Position numbers and translations under genes: made by a program
The notes under the pieces: model-generated
Database searches by the model: none
What the model was told of the DNA's origin: nothing
Seen by the model: the letters and a program-made list of their open reading frames with translations, nothing else
NCBI GenBank assembly: GCA_002403305.1
Contig: DHHM01000006.1
Coordinates: 11,971-75,970, forward strand
Length of the DNA stretch: 64,000 nt
Direction of reading: 5' to 3'
From: Bacteroidales bacterium UBA4772
GTDB taxonomy: Bacteria > Bacteroidota > Bacteroidia > Bacteroidales > VadinHA17
Part shown: positions 62,945 through 64,000 of the stretch, in pieces
Layout: each line of letters begins with the position of its first letter
Numbering within the stretch: position 1 is the first letter of the stretch

Positions 62945-62972
62945 GTTTCGATAACTGAAAAGTTATGATAAA
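62945..62972 (-). repeat. Right terminal inverted repeat of the RIT element
   Basis: Read on the minus strand it begins TTTATCATAACTTTTCAG and continues TTATCGAAAC, matching the left copy at 27 of 28 bases. Confidence 0.85.
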
Positions 62973-63627
62973 TAAAGATATTATCCACAGCACGACCCTT
63001 CCCATCCATACTGATACTGATACCTTTCCCCTTCAGATAATCTACCCACTGTTCACATGTGAACTGACTTCCCTGGTCAGAGTTAACAATCTCAGGTTTA
63101 CCATGATCATCTATGGCCTGTTTAAGTATGGATAATGAAACGTCAGCATCAAGTGTGTTAGATATCCCCCAGCCAACAACATAACGGCTGTAAACGTCTA
63201 TAATGGCCGTTAAATACAAGAATCCATTCTTCATCGGAAGATAGCTGATATCGATTTGCCAAACCTGGTTGGGACGATTTATCTCCAGTCCTTTAAGCAG
63301 GTAAGGGTGAATATATTTTTTCAAACCCAATTTACTCAGATTCCTCCTTGGATAAATCGCCATCAAACCCATTAACCTGAGCAACCTGCGGACTCGCTTG
63401 TGATTAACCAAAAAACCCATAGCAAATAGCAGATCCTGAACATTAATCACTCCTTCTGTGGGATGATTCAGGTAATGCTCATCCATGATACGCATGATCT
63501 TCAGGTTCTCCTGACTTTCTCCCTTTGGAGTATAGTACAAGCTGCTTCTGTGAACCGATAAAAGATCACACTGCTTCCGCATACTCACCACATCCTGATT
63601 ATCAACAAGTTTGAGGCGCTGATTCAT
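62973..63627 (-). pseudogene. IS3-family transposase OrfB, truncated by the RIT element
   Basis: DDE integrase-core transposase with HTH_21-like YYTPKGESQENLKIMRIM, the first catalytic Asp in PNQVWQIDISYLPMKNG, the second Asp in VNSDQGSQFT and then GKGRAVDNIFI. At 62973 the RIT end cuts it before the final catalytic Glu (normally shortly after this point in ERFWRS), so it is inactive. The open frame continues into the RIT element by chance. Its ATG overlaps orfA, with an A9 run for programmed frameshifting. Confidence 0.85.
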
Positions 63628-63908
63628 CGTGCGGTCTTGTTTAAGTTTTTTTTTAGAAAATCGTTCTCCATTTCCAGCTGCCCGATCTTTGCATATAACT
63701 TCTCGGAATCAGCTCCGGTTTCTTCGTCGGACTTCTTATCAAATACTCCCTCGGATTTCTCTAAGAACTCAATTTTCCATTTGCTGATCATGGTCGGGTG
63801 TACTTCATAACGCTTTGATAATTCAGCAAGAGATTCTCGCTCCCTGAGTGCTGCAATTGCTACTCTGGCCTTAAAAGAACTCGTAAATTTTCTTCTCGTC
63901 TTTTTCAT
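63624..63908 (-). CDS. IS3-family OrfA (transposase HTH subunit)
   Basis: 94 residues from the ATG at 63908: MKKTRRKFTSSFKARVAIAA, then ELSKRYEVHPTMISKWKIEF (HTH) and a leucine-zipper-like coil (KLYAKIGQLEMENDFLKKNL). On the minus strand a run of nine A residues before the stop is the classic slippery site that fuses OrfA to OrfB. The IS left end lies near 63940-63980 (CCCCGAAAATAGGACC) but its exact border cannot be fixed. Since OrfB is cut, the IS is dead. Confidence 0.85.
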   Translation of the reverse strand: MKKTRRKFTSSFKARVAIAALRERESLAELSKRYEVHPTMISKWKIEFLEKSEGVFDKKSDEETGADSEKLYAKIGQLEMENDFLKKNLNKTAR

Positions 63909-64000
63909 AATCACTGGTAAATTTAATCCTAATATATTCAACTTAACCAGTGGTCCTATTTTCGGGGAGTATTATCCTTTCTCCGATTCATTTAACATGC

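Larger units (their letters stand above)
59498..62972. mobile_element. RIT (recombinase-in-trio) element
   Basis: 3,475-bp element bounded by 28-bp inverted repeats (59498-59525 and 62945-62972, 27 of 28 positions matching) and carrying three overlapping tyrosine recombinase genes in one direction. This is the defining layout of RIT elements. Left flank is an ISNCY-type transposase fragment and right flank an IS3-family transposase fragment; no matching target duplication is seen. Each end holds a dyad (ATAACT-TTTC-AGTTAT in the right copy) that could be the core crossover site. Confidence 0.85.

Noticed and set aside
62734..62972. Continuation of the IS3 OrfB frame past the RIT boundary
   Set aside because: The sequence here belongs to the RIT element (including ritC on the other strand); the IS-like protein pattern ends at the boundary.

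Overview
The window looks like chromosomal DNA of a Bacteroidota bacterium, probably class Bacteroidia and possibly an environmental Bacteroidales or Marinilabiliales lineage. The evidence is a SusC/SusD pair, a giant adhesin with a gliding-type C-terminal domain next to a PorP/SprF protein, a subtilase with a type IX sorting tail, many TAnnTTTG-type -7 promoter boxes, and bifunctional ribBA. Genus cannot be told from the sequence alone.

Layout. 1-5.5 kb: carotenoid operon (TPR protein, CrtI, CrtB, CrtD-like, CruF-like) with no cyclase. 5.5-14.4 kb: sialic acid locus (FCD-GntR regulator, SusC, SusD, sialidase, NanA, NanM, AGE epimerase). 14.4-21.2 kb: DUF169 protein, BlaI/BlaR-like pair whose receptor carries plug- and TonB-like domains, MscS, an alpha-oxoamine synthase-like enzyme and a dipeptide epimerase. 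21.2-26.8 kb: lipoprotein glycosidase, cold-shock protein, small ORFs, and a gene-poor stretch with a candidate small RNA and tRNA-Val. 26.8-35.5 kb: surface cluster (1,759-residue adhesin, PorP/SprF, beta-helix lipoprotein, endonuclease/exonuclease/phosphatase protein). 35.5-56.7 kb: housekeeping genes (pcnB/cca-like, trx, xseAB, subtilase, dnaK, panB, rluA-type, a two-component system, cdd, glucosaminidase, fmt, ribBA, two glycosyltransferases, LptF/G). 56.8-64 kb: tRNA-Met followed by an AT-richer island. It holds a tight three-gene cassette that reads as toxin, HTH antitoxin and SecB-like chaperone, and a complete recombinase-in-trio (RIT) element sitting between fragments of two unrelated IS transposases.

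How the parts work together. The nan locus is laid out to capture sialylated glycans, release sialic acid outside the cell, and convert it through NanA and AGE to pyruvate and GlcNAc. However, susC, susD and the sialidase each carry an internal deletion, so capture and release are probably broken, or the assembly is wrong there. The carotenoid genes predict an acyclic, 1-hydroxylated, 3,4-desaturated pigment. The adhesin and PorP/SprF genes form a secretion-substrate and anchor pair of the type IX system.

The best candidates for something new are the chaperone-linked toxin-antitoxin cassette beside a tRNA, the RIT element with mismatched flanks, the three neighbouring deletions, and the structured RNA at about 26.14-26.23 kb.
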